Of a stretch of DNA of 37,210 nucleotides, positions 8,630 through 17,730 are shown one piece after another; the first letter of the stretch is position 1; each line of letters opens with the position of its first letter. Origin of the DNA: Nitrosospira sp. GTDB lineage: Bacteria; Pseudomonadota; Gammaproteobacteria; Burkholderiales; Nitrosomonadaceae. The notes under the pieces are model-generated. The model had not been told where the DNA came from. It worked only from the letters and a program-made list of their open reading frames with translations, and made no database searches. A program made the position numbers and the translations under genes. Location of the stretch: positions 1 to 37,210 of the forward strand of contig JACCWK010000097.1 of NCBI GenBank assembly GCA_013697655.1. The letters run 5' to 3'.

Positions 8630-9580
8630 ATGTCTGTTTTTACTACTGTCACCCCACATCAGCTTTCAGTCTGGTTGAGAAACTACGCTCTTGGCACGCT
8701 GATTAACCTGGAGGGGATCTCCTCCGGTATCGAGAATACAAATTATTTCGTTACAACCAGTCACGGTAAATATGTTCTTACCTTGTTTGAAAAGCTGACC
8801 TCTTCCGAGCTACCTTATTATCTTAACCTGATGGCTTATTTATCGCGCTACAGCATTCCTTGCCCATGCCCGCTAGCCAATCTCGACAATAAGTACCTAG
8901 GCGAACTCAACGGTAAGCCAGCAAGCATCGTTACTTGTTTACCTGGAAAATCGCAGGAAAACCCTACCGCTGAACATTGCGCCAAAGTCGGCGCCCTTCT
9001 GGCGGATATGCATTTGTCCGGGATGTCCTATCCCGAACAAATGGAAAATCCGCGAGGCCTGAAATGGTGGATAGCCGCTGCCCCGGATTTGATCCCCTTT
9101 CTTGCGGTGGCGGAAAGAAGAATCCTCACGGAAGAACTGCACTTTCAGTCGTTGCACCGCTTCGAAAATCTGCCGCGAGGCGTGATTCATGCAGACCTGT
9201 TTCGTGACAACGTATTATTTACTGACGGCTCGATAGGAGGTGTAATCGACTTCTATTTCGCCTGCAACGATGCGTTGCTTTACGATCTCGCCATTACTGC
9301 CAACGACTGGTGCCTGAGCGAAAGTGGCGAACTGGATGCGGGACGCGCATCGTCTCTGCTCGAGGCTTATCACCGCATCCGCCCGCTTACCGCTATCGAA
9401 CACGGTGCCTGGCCGGTGATGCTGCGTGCCGGGGCCTTGCGCTTCTGGTTATCGCGACTGCATGACTATCATTTGCCGCGTCTGGGAGAGCTTACCCATG
9501 CCAAGGACCCTGCTCATTTTATGCGCGTACTGAAGAACTATTCGGCATTTCACTCGAAGCTGGCCCAAGTTTGGGTTTGA
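8630..9580 (+). CDS. thrB: Homoserine kinase (APH-fold, ThrB2 type)
   Basis: A 316-residue kinase of the aminoglycoside phosphotransferase fold, the form of homoserine kinase used by many betaproteobacteria in place of the GHMP type. It phosphorylates L-homoserine for threonine synthesis. Visible signatures are the N-terminal [12 protein letters not shown] with the ATP-lysine region [10 protein letters not shown], the catalytic loop HADLFRDN at 187-194 and the metal-binding VIDFYFA. Length fits the family. The ribosome binding site is poor. thrC and hom are not in the window. Confidence 0.93.
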   Translation: MSVFTTVTPHQLSVWLRNYALGTLINLEGISSGIENTNYFVTTSHGKYVLTLFEKLTSSELPYYLNLMAYLSRYSIPCPCPLANLDNKYLGELNGKPASIVTCLPGKSQENPTAEHCAKVGALLADMHLSGMSYPEQMENPRGLKWWIAAAPDLIPFLAVAERRILTEELHFQSLHRFENLPRGVIHADLFRDNVLFTDGSIGGVIDFYFACNDALLYDLAITANDWCLSESGELDAGRASSLLEAYHRIRPLTAIEHGAWPVMLRAGALRFWLSRLHDYHLPRLGELTHAKDPAHFMRVLKNYSAFHSKLAQVWV

Positions 9581-9639
9581 GCTGTAAACTGCAAGTCAAG
9601 ATTGGATGGGGCGGCGTCACCCTCTCGGAGATATGGAAA

Positions 9640-10359
9640 ATGGAAGTCAGGCAAGTCGATGCAAAACAAGGATGGCAGTGGATCGTAAACGGATTTTTCT
9701 TATTTCGCCAAGTTCCGCTGGTGTGGATTCTATTGTGCACTACCTTGCTTCTAATTGCCGCCACATTATCGCTCATCCCCATGGCGGGACAATTTATTTT
9801 CACACTCTTGTCACCCGTGTTTTTAGCCGGACTGATGATAGGAAGTAAAGCTCTCGAACAGGGCGAAAAGCTTGAGATGGCTCATCTGTTCGCAGGCTTC
9901 CGTAACACCTCTGCTCCACTTATCACCATAGGGGGCATTTATCTGGTAGGCCAGGTGCTAATTCTCGGGGTCGCCATGCTGATTGGAGGAGAAGTGATGA
10001 TGGGGCTCCTGGTAGACGGAAAAAGAGTCGACGAGAATGAATTAAAGGATGTCATGAATAGTGGCCTGTCCGCTTTGCTAGTTGCGCTAATGCTTTCCAT
10101 CCCCCTGATGATGGCTGCGTGGTTCGCGCCTCTATTAGTCATATTTAAAGATATGTCCGCAGTGGATGCAATGCGGCTGAGCTTTTTGGCCTGCCTGAAA
10201 AACATTATAGCGTTCCAGATCTACGGCATTACGCTAATAGCGCTGATGTTAATTGCCACCATTCCCTATGGCTTGGGATTATTCGTACTGGTCCCAACGC
10301 TGTTTGCCTCTATTTACGCGAGCTACAAGGATATATTCGAAACAGACGAACCGGCATGA
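9640..10359 (+). CDS. BPSS1780-family integral membrane protein
   Basis: A 239-residue polytopic membrane protein with about six hydrophobic segments (for example PLVWILLCTTLLLIAA, LITIGGIYLVGQVLIL, LLVALMLSIPLMMAAWF, IYGITLIALMLIATIP). The N-terminal pattern QGWQWIVNGFFLFRQVPLVWI and the late DMSAVDAMRLSFLACLKN segment are typical of the uncharacterised BPSS1780 family. The start at 9640 (MEVRQVDAKQGW) has GGAG about ten bases upstream; the track's 9571 start overlaps thrB and adds an atypical tail. Function is unknown. It ends convergent with uvrD, 26 bases away. Confidence 0.8.
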   Translation: MEVRQVDAKQGWQWIVNGFFLFRQVPLVWILLCTTLLLIAATLSLIPMAGQFIFTLLSPVFLAGLMIGSKALEQGEKLEMAHLFAGFRNTSAPLITIGGIYLVGQVLILGVAMLIGGEVMMGLLVDGKRVDENELKDVMNSGLSALLVALMLSIPLMMAAWFAPLLVIFKDMSAVDAMRLSFLACLKNIIAFQIYGITLIALMLIATIPYGLGLFVLVPTLFASIYASYKDIFETDEPA

Positions 10360-10385
10360 ACCGAGGAGTCCTCCCCTATTTGTTT

Positions 10386-12635
10386 TCAGGCAGGAACCAG
10401 CTTGGCGTATTCCAGCAGTAACCACTTCGTACCGGCGCGGTTGAATTTAACCTCAACGCGGGCATCAGTCCCTTGCCCCTCGCAATTGACTATCACGCCT
10501 GTGCCAAACTTGGCATGGCTCACATTCTGTCCTATCTTCCATTGAGCCGAGGCAGAATCGCGAACCTTCGGTGTGGCAGTTTGCGCTCCATAACGATGCG
10601 CAGGCGCTACCGAGACGGGTCCTTGATTCCCCGTTCCCCACCCCTGCTGCCTAATTGCTGCTTTCTGCACGGACTGCAGCCACTTAAGCAAGTTTTCCGG
10701 AATTTCCTGCAAAAAACGTGAGGGAATATTGTAGCGGGTCTGGCCATGCAGCATGCGGCTTTGGGCAAAACTCAAATACAGCCGGCGCCGAGCTCGGGTT
10801 AAAGCTACATACATAAGACGCCGCTCCTCCTCAAGACCACCCGCTTCGTTGCGACTGTTATCGTGGGGGAAGAGACCTTCTTCGAGCCCGCTTAGGAACA
10901 CGCTGTGAAATTCCAGTCCCTTGGCAGAATGTACCGTCATCAATTGGAGCGCGTCCTGGCCGCTGCCGGCCTGATGCTCGCCCGCTTCCAGCGATGCATG
11001 AGCAAGGAACGCGGCGAGACTGTCATCCTCGGCTTCATGCACGAAGCTTGTAGCGGCATTGATTAATTCGTTCAGATTCTCAAGCCGGTCGGCTCCTTCG
11101 CGTTCGGCCCGATAATGTGCCCGCATTCCGCTATGCTCCAGCATGTGGTCGACGATTTCCGGCAATGGCAATTTTTCGCAAGCCTGGCGCATTGACTCGA
11201 TCAGTGCAACAAATCCTTCAACACCTTTCCTTGGCTTACCCGCCTCGCTCAACGCACCCTGGGTCGAAGCTCCATCTCTCGAATCCGGTGTGAACACCGC
11301 CCCGCCCTTGCATTTCTGTAGCATTGCCGCCCATAAGCTTCCGCCTTGACGCGCGGCGTCGTCCTGCAACTGTTCCAGGCTGCGCATGCCGATACCACGC
11401 ACGGGGAAATTGACGATTCGGAGCAATGCGTTATCATCATAAGCATTGGCCATCAGGCGCAAATAGGCCAAAGCATGCTTGATCTCCTGTCGTTCAAAGA
11501 AACGCATGCCTCCATATACCCGATAAGGCAACGAGGCGTTGAACAAAGCATGCTCCAGGACACGTGACTGCGCATTGGAACGATAAAGCAATGCTATTTG
11601 GGCCAGCGCCACGCCTTCTGTGCGAAGAGATCTTACTTCGTCGACGATGAAGGCGGCCTCATCAAAATCGGTAGGGGCATTATAAACTCTTATGGGCTCG
11701 CCGTGCCCTTCCGAAGTCCAGAGATTTTTGCCAAGACGGCCGCTATTGTTCCGTATCAGGGTGTTGGCCGCGTCCAGTATATTGCCGTGCGAGCGATAGT
11801 TTTGCTCCAGTTTTATGATTTGAGAGATGCGGAAATCTCTCTCAAAATCTTTCATATTGCCGGTGTTTGCGCCGCGGAATGCATAAATACTCTGATCGTC
11901 ATCGCCCACCACAAACACAGCAGCCTGATCCCCGGCGAGTAGCTTTAGCCATTTGTATTGCAAGCGATTCGTATCCTGAAATTCATCTACCAGAATATAT
12001 TCAAAGCGCCCACGATAATGCTCGCGTAGGTATGCGTTGCGAGTCAACAACTCATAGCTTCGCAGTAACAGTTCAGAAAAATCCACCACGCCTTCTTTAT
12101 TGCACTGCTGCTCGTAAAACAGGTAAAACTCAACCATTTTGCGTGTAAAGTCATCGTACGCTTCCACCTGCGAGGCTCTAAGCCCTTCTTCCTTTGCATT
12201 ATTAATGAACCGCTGCACCTGGCGAGATGGGAATTTTTCGTCGTCCGCGCCAAGACTTTTCAAGATACGCTTGGTCACTGCCAACTGATCAGCGGAATCA
12301 AGTATCTGAAACGCCTGAGGCAATCCTGCATCCTGATAGTGAGCGCGCAACATGCGGTTGCAAAGGCCGTGGAAAGTACCCACCCACATGCCGCGCGTAC
12401 TGATGGGTAGCATGGAAGAAATGCGGGAGAGCATCTCCTTCGCTGCCTTGTTAGTGAAAGTGACAGCCAGTATGCCGTGAGGACTCACTTGACCGGACTC
12501 GATCAGATGCGCAATACGGGTAGTAAGCACCCGCGTCTTGCCGCTGCCTGCGCCGGCCAGCACCAGCGCTGACTGGTGCGGCAGGGTAACGGCCTCAAGT
12601 TGTTCAGGATTTAATGCGGAGAGTAGGGAAGACAT
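10386..12635 (-). CDS. uvrD: DNA helicase II (UvrD/PcrA-type)
   Basis: A 749-residue SF1A 3'-5' helicase for nucleotide excision and mismatch repair. All motifs are present: Walker A AGAGSGKT (27-34), Ia TFTNKAAKEM, Walker B LVDEFQDTN, III GDDDQSIYAFRGA, IV LEQNYRS, V MTVHSAKGLEFHSVF and VI RLMYVALTRAR. The C-terminal segment WKIGQNVSHAKFGTGVIVN is the Tudor-like module that in UvrD/PcrA contacts RNA polymerase. I choose the ATG at 12635. The track's upstream GTG (12665) would lie at or before the predicted transcription start. Confidence 0.96.
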   Translation of the reverse strand: MSSLLSALNPEQLEAVTLPHQSALVLAGAGSGKTRVLTTRIAHLIESGQVSPHGILAVTFTNKAAKEMLSRISSMLPISTRGMWVGTFHGLCNRMLRAHYQDAGLPQAFQILDSADQLAVTKRILKSLGADDEKFPSRQVQRFINNAKEEGLRASQVEAYDDFTRKMVEFYLFYEQQCNKEGVVDFSELLLRSYELLTRNAYLREHYRGRFEYILVDEFQDTNRLQYKWLKLLAGDQAAVFVVGDDDQSIYAFRGANTGNMKDFERDFRISQIIKLEQNYRSHGNILDAANTLIRNNSGRLGKNLWTSEGHGEPIRVYNAPTDFDEAAFIVDEVRSLRTEGVALAQIALLYRSNAQSRVLEHALFNASLPYRVYGGMRFFERQEIKHALAYLRLMANAYDDNALLRIVNFPVRGIGMRSLEQLQDDAARQGGSLWAAMLQKCKGGAVFTPDSRDGASTQGALSEAGKPRKGVEGFVALIESMRQACEKLPLPEIVDHMLEHSGMRAHYRAEREGADRLENLNELINAATSFVHEAEDDSLAAFLAHASLEAGEHQAGSGQDALQLMTVHSAKGLEFHSVFLSGLEEGLFPHDNSRNEAGGLEEERRLMYVALTRARRRLYLSFAQSRMLHGQTRYNIPSRFLQEIPENLLKWLQSVQKAAIRQQGWGTGNQGPVSVAPAHRYGAQTATPKVRDSASAQWKIGQNVSHAKFGTGVIVNCEGQGTDARVEVKFNRAGTKWLLLEYAKLVPA

Positions 12636-12949
12636 TGTGAGAAAACTTTCCGGGGAAATTTGCACCCGGAATTATATTGCCTCCATAACAGCGGGAAAAA
12701 CGGCGGGATAACGGAAACCTGCAGCAATAGGGTTGATAGCCTGCTACGAATTCGAAATTCCAGGCAAGTTCCATTTTGCGCCAAGGACGTGAAATAACTT
12801 AGCAAAATATTTCACAGAAGAATGCGGCAAGAAATCCTAACGCACCGCATGTCTGACAGGTAGCGATAAAATTTCTTGAATAACGTAGCACACGAGATCT
12901 AAGTTATTAGAATACCTAATAGCGTTGTCTTTTTTTCAAGCCAACCTGA
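12636..12949. other. uvrD upstream region / prkB downstream region, no gene
   Basis: About 314 bases without a supported ORF. It holds the candidate uvrD -10 and an 8-bp perfect inverted repeat, GTGAAATA at 12789-12796 and TATTTCAC at 12808-12815, with an 11-base spacer. It also contains TATTAG/CTAATA just beyond the prkB end, without the T-run needed for a minus-strand terminator. Confidence 0.5.
12671..12676 (-). promoter_or_regulatory. Candidate -10 element for uvrD
   Basis: A consensus TATAAT on the minus strand would place a transcription start near 12664, giving a leader of about 28 bases before the uvrD ATG at 12635. No good -35 is visible at the right distance, so this is tentative. 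No LexA-type box was recognised nearby. Confidence 0.35.
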
Positions 12950-13822
12950 CTACTTGTTTCGACTCTCCCTCACTAGATCCAGAATCAGGGGCGTTAAAAT
13001 TAATTCTATGGCCAATCCCATCTTTCCGCCCGGAACGACAATCGTATTTGGACGAGACATGAATGAGTTATGCACCATGGAAAGCAGGTAAGGAAAATCC
13101 ACATTCTTGGGATCACGGAAGCGAATCACGACAAAGCTTTCATCCAGGGTTGGGATGTCGCGCGCGACGAAAGGATTGGATGTGTCAACCGTGGGTACTC
13201 GCTGAAAATTAACATGTGTACGCGAAAATTGAGGAGTAATGTAATGCACATAATCGTGCATACGGCGCAGAATGGTATGAGTCACCGCCTCTGCCGAATA
13301 ACCGCGCGCATTCATGTCGCGATGGATTTTCTGGATCCACTCCAGATTTACAATTGGCACAACGCCCACCAGCAAATCCACATATTTTGCCACATCGGTA
13401 TTATCACTCGTCACTCCGCCATGCAAGCCCTCGTAAAATAGCATATCGGAACCAGGCTCTATTGAGGCCCATGGCGTAAACGTGCCAGCTTTCTGCTGGT
13501 AAGGCGCGGCTTCTTCGTCATTGTGCAGATATAGGCGTGTCTTGCCACCGCTGCTCTCCCCATATTCTCTGAATAGCGCCTCCAGTTTCTCGAACTCGTT
13601 GGCTTCCGGACCGAAATGACTGATGGGATGACCCCCGTCTTTCTCGGATTCGGCTACGGCACGCTTCATGGCATCTCGGTCATAGCGATGGAAACTGTCA
13701 CCCTCTACTACCGCAACTGTCAGCTTCTCGCGACGAAAAATATGCTCGAAACTGTTCTTGACCGTTGACGTACCCGCGCCGGAAGACCCAGTGACGGCAA
13801 TAACAGGGTGTTTTTGTGACAT
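12950..13822 (-). CDS. prkB: Phosphoribulokinase
   Basis: A 290-residue proteobacterial-type phosphoribulokinase that makes ribulose 1,5-bisphosphate from ribulose 5-phosphate and ATP for RuBisCO. The P-loop is VTGSSGAGTSTV at the N-terminus. The family blocks VEGDSFHRYDRDAMK, GGHPISHFGPEANEFEKLE, MLFYEGLHGG and LEWIQKIHRDMNARGYS follow. Length is typical. GAGGAGAG lies just before the ATG. It stands alone, with no RuBisCO or other Calvin genes beside it. Its presence is the main evidence for autotrophy in this organism. Confidence 0.96.
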   Translation of the reverse strand: MSQKHPVIAVTGSSGAGTSTVKNSFEHIFRREKLTVAVVEGDSFHRYDRDAMKRAVAESEKDGGHPISHFGPEANEFEKLEALFREYGESSGGKTRLYLHNDEEAAPYQQKAGTFTPWASIEPGSDMLFYEGLHGGVTSDNTDVAKYVDLLVGVVPIVNLEWIQKIHRDMNARGYSAEAVTHTILRRMHDYVHYITPQFSRTHVNFQRVPTVDTSNPFVARDIPTLDESFVVIRFRDPKNVDFPYLLSMVHNSFMSRPNTIVVPGGKMGLAIELILTPLILDLVRESRNK

Positions 13823-14153
13823 GCAACTCTCTCCTCAGACAATAAATAATAAGAATGTTAAAGTACTCGTGCCGACAAACTCGACAACTCCAACAAGTTT
13901 TTGGCCGCGTTTTTTGTCGACATAATACCTGTTTTCCTGCAAATTTTGGTATGAATAAGCAAAGATTTAATGTCACATTACGGGTTCGGCAGACAACGTT
14001 AGCACGCACCGGAATATGTTCAGTGTATTTATTCGGCACTTTAAAATTCCTATCGTTTTTATAACGAATACAGGCGCGTTTGGAAAAAGTGCAGGGCGGG
14101 AAATAGCGTCCCCCCATCGTTGGCGCTGATTTACTATTTGCAAAGGGCTCGCA
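13823..14153. other. Divergent prkB/rplM intergenic region
   Basis: The region between the divergent prkB (-) and rplM (+) genes, 393 bases in all, is AT-rich, and the track ORFs across it look spurious. It contains three TTGTCG-type hexamers (two on the minus strand at 13873-13878 and 13882-13887, one on the plus strand at 13914-13919), which could be operator half-sites for prkB. The rplM promoter lies at its right end and is listed separately. Confidence 0.45.
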
Positions 14154-14182
14154 TTGACTTTCGTCCGGGCTTGGCATAAGAT
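14154..14182 (+). promoter_or_regulatory. Sigma70 promoter of rplM-rpsI
   Basis: TTGACT and TAAGAT are separated by exactly 17 bases. The implied start near 14189 gives a leader of about 27 bases before the rplM GTG. This is the best promoter match seen in the window. Confidence 0.75.
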
Positions 14183-14215
14183 GCGCGGCTATCAAAAAAA
14201 GCGGGGACCGGCTTT

Positions 14216-14650
14216 GTGAAAACTTTTTCAGCCAAACCACATGAAGTAACTCACGACTGGTTCGTGATCGACGCAGCAGGCAAAGTATTGGGACGCCTCG
14301 CTGCAGAGATTGCCCATCGTCTGCGAGGTAAGCATAAGCCCATTTTCACTCCTCATGTGGATACAGGGGATTTTATTGTTGTGATCAATGTGGATAAACT
14401 TCGCATCACAGGTAATAAGGCGGAAGACAAGATTTATTACCGCCATAGCGGTTACCCGGGCGGCATTTATGAGACCAGTTTCGCAAAAATGCATGCACGC
14501 TTTCCAGGGCGGCCTCTGGAAAAAGCAGTAAAGGGCATGTTGCCCAAGGGTCCGCTTGGCTATGCCATGCTAAAGAAACTTAAGGTCTATGCGGGTGCCG
14601 CGCATCCGCATGCGGCGCAGCAACCACGACAACTCGAAGTCAGGGATTGA
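14216..14650 (+). CDS. rplM: 50S ribosomal protein L13
   Basis: A 144-residue protein with the canonical N-terminus [19 protein letters not shown] followed by [29 protein letters not shown] and [21 protein letters not shown]13 is an early-assembling 50S protein. The start is GTG at 14216 with GGGGA upstream. Length matches the family. It is the first gene of the rplM-rpsI operon. Confidence 0.98.
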   Translation: MKTFSAKPHEVTHDWFVIDAAGKVLGRLAAEIAHRLRGKHKPIFTPHVDTGDFIVVINVDKLRITGNKAEDKIYYRHSGYPGGIYETSFAKMHARFPGRPLEKAVKGMLPKGPLGYAMLKKLKVYAGAAHPHAAQQPRQLEVRD

Positions 14651-14654
14651 TATT

Positions 14655-15047
14655 ATGAGCGCAACGTATAATTACGGTACCGGTCGTCGCAAAAGTGCAG
14701 TCGCACGTGTGTTCATTAAACCTGGCAAGGGTTTAATTACGGTCAATAATAAGCCGGTGGACGAATTCTTTTCCCGCGAAACCGGTCGCATGGTAGTCCG
14801 TCAGCCACTTGAATTAACTGGTAATCTTACAAGCTTTGACATCACGGTCAACATTCACGGTGGCGGTGAATCGGGGCAGGCCGGAGCGGTACGTCATGGG
14901 ATTACCCGCGCATTGATTGACTTTGATGCCACGCTTAAACCCGTATTGCGGAGTGCCGGGCTGGTTACACGCGACGCGCGTGAAGTGGAACGAAAGAAGG
15001 TTGGCCTTCGTAAGGCGCGTCGGCGTAAACAATTTTCTAAACGATAA
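14655..15047 (+). CDS. rpsI: 30S ribosomal protein S9
   Basis: A 130-residue protein with [20 protein letters not shown] at the N-terminus, the [19 protein letters not shown] block and the basic C-terminal tail ending RRRKQFSKR, which reaches the P-site tRNA. The ATG at 14655 lies four bases after the rplM stop, so the track's longer 14589 start is rejected. It is followed by a strong intrinsic terminator. Confidence 0.98.
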   Translation: MSATYNYGTGRRKSAVARVFIKPGKGLITVNNKPVDEFFSRETGRMVVRQPLELTGNLTSFDITVNIHGGGESGQAGAVRHGITRALIDFDATLKPVLRSAGLVTRDAREVERKKVGLRKARRRKQFSKR

Positions 15048-15071
15048 ATTCTTGGCGCAAATGCCAGACGC

Positions 15072-15099
15072 AAAAAAAGCCGCCTTCTGGCGGCTTTTT
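15072..15099. terminator. Intrinsic terminator after rplM-rpsI
   Basis: A GCCGCC-TTCT-GGCGGC hairpin has an A-run on the left and a T-run on the right, 25 bases after the rpsI stop. It is a classic Rho-independent terminator that could also work on the other strand. Confidence 0.92.
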
Positions 15100-15216
15100 G
15101 TTTGTTGTTTATAAGCGATTTACCGATGCTACTTTCTGTACGCAATAGGCGATAAAATAGAGCATCCAAAAAATCAAGATACCCGGCGAACGCCATTGCT
15201 GGCAAATGTTGATGTA

Positions 15217-15231
15217 GCATATTTGATATGC
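15217..15231. repeat. Short perfect inverted repeat upstream of argC
   Basis: GCATAT-TTG-ATATGC, about 140 bases before argC. It is operator-like in form, but no regulator can be assigned. Confidence 0.35.
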
Positions 15232-15306
15232 AAAAGTATTCTGAGCAGCGAAGTATTTTGATGGGTTAGGATAAGCATGCAATCTAGATACAACTCAGTA
15301 TCTTAA

Positions 15307-15334
15307 GGGTTCTCATAGCGGGGTTCTCATAGCG
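15307..15334 (+). repeat. 14-bp perfect tandem duplication in the argC leader
   Basis: The sequence GGGTTCTCATAGCG occurs twice in direct succession, ending 32 bases before the argC ATG. It may be a slippage duplication or paired binding sites. Confidence 0.9.
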
Positions 15335-15366
15335 ATTTCGTTCGTCCGTAAAAACTTGGGAGGTCT

Positions 15367-16395
15367 ATGTTTAAGGTTGGGATTGTAGGTGGAACTGGCT
15401 ATACCGGCGTAGAATTATTGCGCATTTTGTCGCAACATCCCGAAGTGACCATACAATCGATTACTTCGCGCAAAGAAGCCGGAATGGCTGTCTCAGTGTT
15501 ATTTCCCAGCTTGCGTGGACGAACCTCGCTGGCATTTTCTGATCCGATTGATGCTGGTCTGGAGAAATGTGACTTAGTGTTTTTTGCCACGCCCAACGGT
15601 ATCGCCATGCAACAGGCAAGAGCATTGCTGGATGCTGGAGTACGGGTGATAGATTTAGCCGCTGATTTCCGCATCAAGGATGTAGCCGTATGGGAAAAAT
15701 GGTATGGCATGCAGCATGCCTGCCCCGAGCTAGTGGCGGAGGCCGTTTATGGCCTGCCCGAAATGAATCGTGACAGGATAAAAAATGCGCGGCTCATAGC
15801 AAATCCCGGCTGCTACCCTACTGCGGTGCAACTGGGTTTCCTACCCCTGATCGAGGCCGGCATTGTCGATCTGGACCATCTCATTGCCGACGCAAAATCC
15901 GGGGTATCCGGCGCGGGACGCAATGCGGAACTCCACACATTATTTGCCGAAGCTTCTGACAACTTCAAGGCCTATGGCGTGCCCGGGCATCGCCATCTGC
16001 CGGAAATCAGCCAAGGGCTGTCTCATATGGCGGGCAAATCCGTTGGATTGACGTTCGTTCCGCATCTCACTCCGATGATCCGGGGAATTCACGCTACGCT
16101 CTATGCCCCGCTTACGAAGGACACCGATTTACAGACGCTATATGAAAAACGCTATGCTGATGAACCATTCGTTGACGTACTTCCTGTGGGCAGTCATCCC
16201 GACACCCGTTCAGTGCGGGGCTCAAACCTCTGCCGCATGGCAGTCCACCGCCCGCAGGGCGGCAGCACGGCGGTGATATTGTCGGTGACGGACAACCTCG
16301 TCAAAGGCGCTGCGGGACAGGCTGTACAAAATATGAATCTTATGTTTGGCCTGCCAGAAAACCTTGCCATTAATCATGCTCCATTATTTCCTTAG
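15367..16395 (+). CDS. argC: N-acetyl-gamma-glutamyl-phosphate reductase
   Basis: A 342-residue NADPH-dependent reductase for the third step of arginine synthesis. The N-terminal Rossmann motif is [18 protein letters not shown]. The active-site cysteine lies in [13 protein letters not shown], and the catalytic histidine region is [11 protein letters not shown]. The substrate loop SGVSGAGR and the C-terminal [15 protein letters not shown] are also present. A good AGG ribosome binding site precedes the ATG. Length matches the type 1 family. Confidence 0.97.
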   Translation: MFKVGIVGGTGYTGVELLRILSQHPEVTIQSITSRKEAGMAVSVLFPSLRGRTSLAFSDPIDAGLEKCDLVFFATPNGIAMQQARALLDAGVRVIDLAADFRIKDVAVWEKWYGMQHACPELVAEAVYGLPEMNRDRIKNARLIANPGCYPTAVQLGFLPLIEAGIVDLDHLIADAKSGVSGAGRNAELHTLFAEASDNFKAYGVPGHRHLPEISQGLSHMAGKSVGLTFVPHLTPMIRGIHATLYAPLTKDTDLQTLYEKRYADEPFVDVLPVGSHPDTRSVRGSNLCRMAVHRPQGGSTAVILSVTDNLVKGAAGQAVQNMNLMFGLPENLAINHAPLFP

Positions 16396-16502
16396 CAGTA
16401 CATGGGGAAATTTGTCATTGCATATGTAATTAAGGTCGCGCTTCTATGCAATTATTTCTCATGCACTGCCTCAATGTATCGCTGGCTTAGCAGCGTACAC
16501 TG

Positions 16503-17249
16503 ATGGGTATGATCAAATCACTTAAAAGAAAATCCGGCATATTCGCGGCGCGAGTCGCGGTACGTCCGCACAGACCGGTGTATTTGCGCTGGTTGGTTAT
16601 CGCCATTCTTACTGTACTGGGATTGGGTCTCTCCTGGGGCATGTATGATGCTGGGCGCAAGTTTGCCGGATTTGACAAAAATGAGATAAGCATTGAATTG
16701 GACCGGTTATCCCAATTGAACAGCCGCCTTCAGCAAGAAAACGACGAACTGCGCATGAAAGTGGCTGGATTTGACCGGCAATTGCAAATGGACCTCGTCG
16801 CTCGTCAAGATATTACTAAGCATGTCAAAAGTTTGGAGGATGACAATATTCGCTTAAAGGAGGATCTCGCTTTTTTCCAGAATATCGGATCAGCCAGCGG
16901 AAAAACCGAACAACGGGTTTCGATTGGTCGCCTAAAGCTTGAGCGAGGTCAGTTGCCGGGAGAATATCGTTATAGCCTCCTGCTGGTACAAGGCGGACAG
17001 CGCACCAAGGATTTTCAGGGCAGTCTGGAATTCGTGATTAATTTCCTGCAAAATGGAGAAAAAATGATCACGCCTCTGGCCAGCGAAAGTCCAACAAAAA
17101 CCTTTAACGTCAGCTTCAAGTTTTACGAGCGCGTTGAAAGAAGCTTCCGGATGCCGCCGGATGCTATAGTAGAGAGCATGCAGGTGAAAGTATTTGAAAA
17201 CGGCATAGCGCAGGCAAGATTAATGCAGACGGTTAATCTGTCTATGTGA
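16503..17249 (+). CDS. DUF6776-like membrane-anchored coiled-coil protein
   Basis: A 248-residue protein. A basic N-terminus is followed by one transmembrane segment (about 30-47, LVIAILTVLGLGLSWGM). A heptad-like coiled coil (about 60-125, rich in Leu/Gln/Glu/Asp) comes next, then a beta-rich C-terminal domain (YRYSLLLVQGGQ, FQGSLEFVINF). I believe this is the DUF6776 family, often next to bactofilin in betaproteobacteria; function is unknown. Topology suggests N-in with the coiled coil in the periplasm. No clear ribosome binding site is visible, and a second ATG lies two codons in. The bactofilin ATG follows 11 bases after its stop, so a joint envelope or cytoskeletal role is plausible. Confidence 0.72.
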   Translation: MGMIKSLKRKSGIFAARVAVRPHRPVYLRWLVIAILTVLGLGLSWGMYDAGRKFAGFDKNEISIELDRLSQLNSRLQQENDELRMKVAGFDRQLQMDLVARQDITKHVKSLEDDNIRLKEDLAFFQNIGSASGKTEQRVSIGRLKLERGQLPGEYRYSLLLVQGGQRTKDFQGSLEFVINFLQNGEKMITPLASESPTKTFNVSFKFYERVERSFRMPPDAIVESMQVKVFENGIAQARLMQTVNLSM

Positions 17250-17260
17250 AGGGGAGAAAG

Positions 17261-17674
17261 ATGTTCGGGAAAAAGATAGGTAAGCCCCAAAACCAGATTG
17301 ATTCGCTTATCGGCGCCGGTACTCGCATTGATGGGAATATCAGCTTCAGTGGAGGTTTGCGTGTGGACGGACATGTCCGAGGCAATATCATTGCAACCGG
17401 GGATAAACCCAGCACATTGGTCCTGAGCGACCAAGCAACCATTGAAGGGACAATTAGCGTTTCTCACGCGGTCATTAATGGTACTGTAATTGGCGCCATC
17501 CGGGCAAATGAGTATGTGGAACTGCAAGCCAAGGCAAAAGTGTCCGGCGATGTGCATTACGGTACCATGGAAATTCAGCTTGGGGCATCGATTGACGGCA
17601 TGTTGCTTCACCAGGATAACGCTCAATCGGACAATAAAGTGATTACATTAATCCCTGCCGCCCATGGTGATTGA
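17261..17674 (+). CDS. Bactofilin (polymer-forming cytoskeletal protein)
   Basis: A 137-residue bactofilin (DUF583). The beta-helical core starts at IDSLIGAGTRIDGNISFSGG and continues with VDGHVRGNIIA, ATIEGTISVSHAVINGTVIG and VSGDVHYGTMEIQLGASIDG, with the expected Gly/Val/Ile spacing. Bactofilins assemble nucleotide-free filaments on the inner membrane that position cell-wall enzymes. GGGGAG just before the ATG at 17261 decides the start over the track's 17246. It follows the membrane coiled-coil gene closely. Confidence 0.93.
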   Translation: MFGKKIGKPQNQIDSLIGAGTRIDGNISFSGGLRVDGHVRGNIIATGDKPSTLVLSDQATIEGTISVSHAVINGTVIGAIRANEYVELQAKAKVSGDVHYGTMEIQLGASIDGMLLHQDNAQSDNKVITLIPAAHGD

Positions 17675-17730
17675 CCTTAGCGTGGTAGCAGAGGATAATT
17701 TTTTTAACTAACTTTATTTGGGAATTCAAA

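Noticed and set aside
10363-10378. GAGGA/TCCTC symmetry between the BPSS1780 gene and uvrD as a bidirectional terminator
   Set aside because: There is no loop space and no proper T-run, so it cannot form a normal terminator hairpin.
13855-14064. 69-residue plus-strand ORF in the prkB-rplM gap
   Set aside because: It has no ribosome binding site and unnatural residue content, and lies in a likely regulatory region.
13698-14240. 180-residue minus-strand ORF across the prkB-rplM gap
   Set aside because: It overlaps the prkB start and the rplM promoter and start, and has no recognisable domain.
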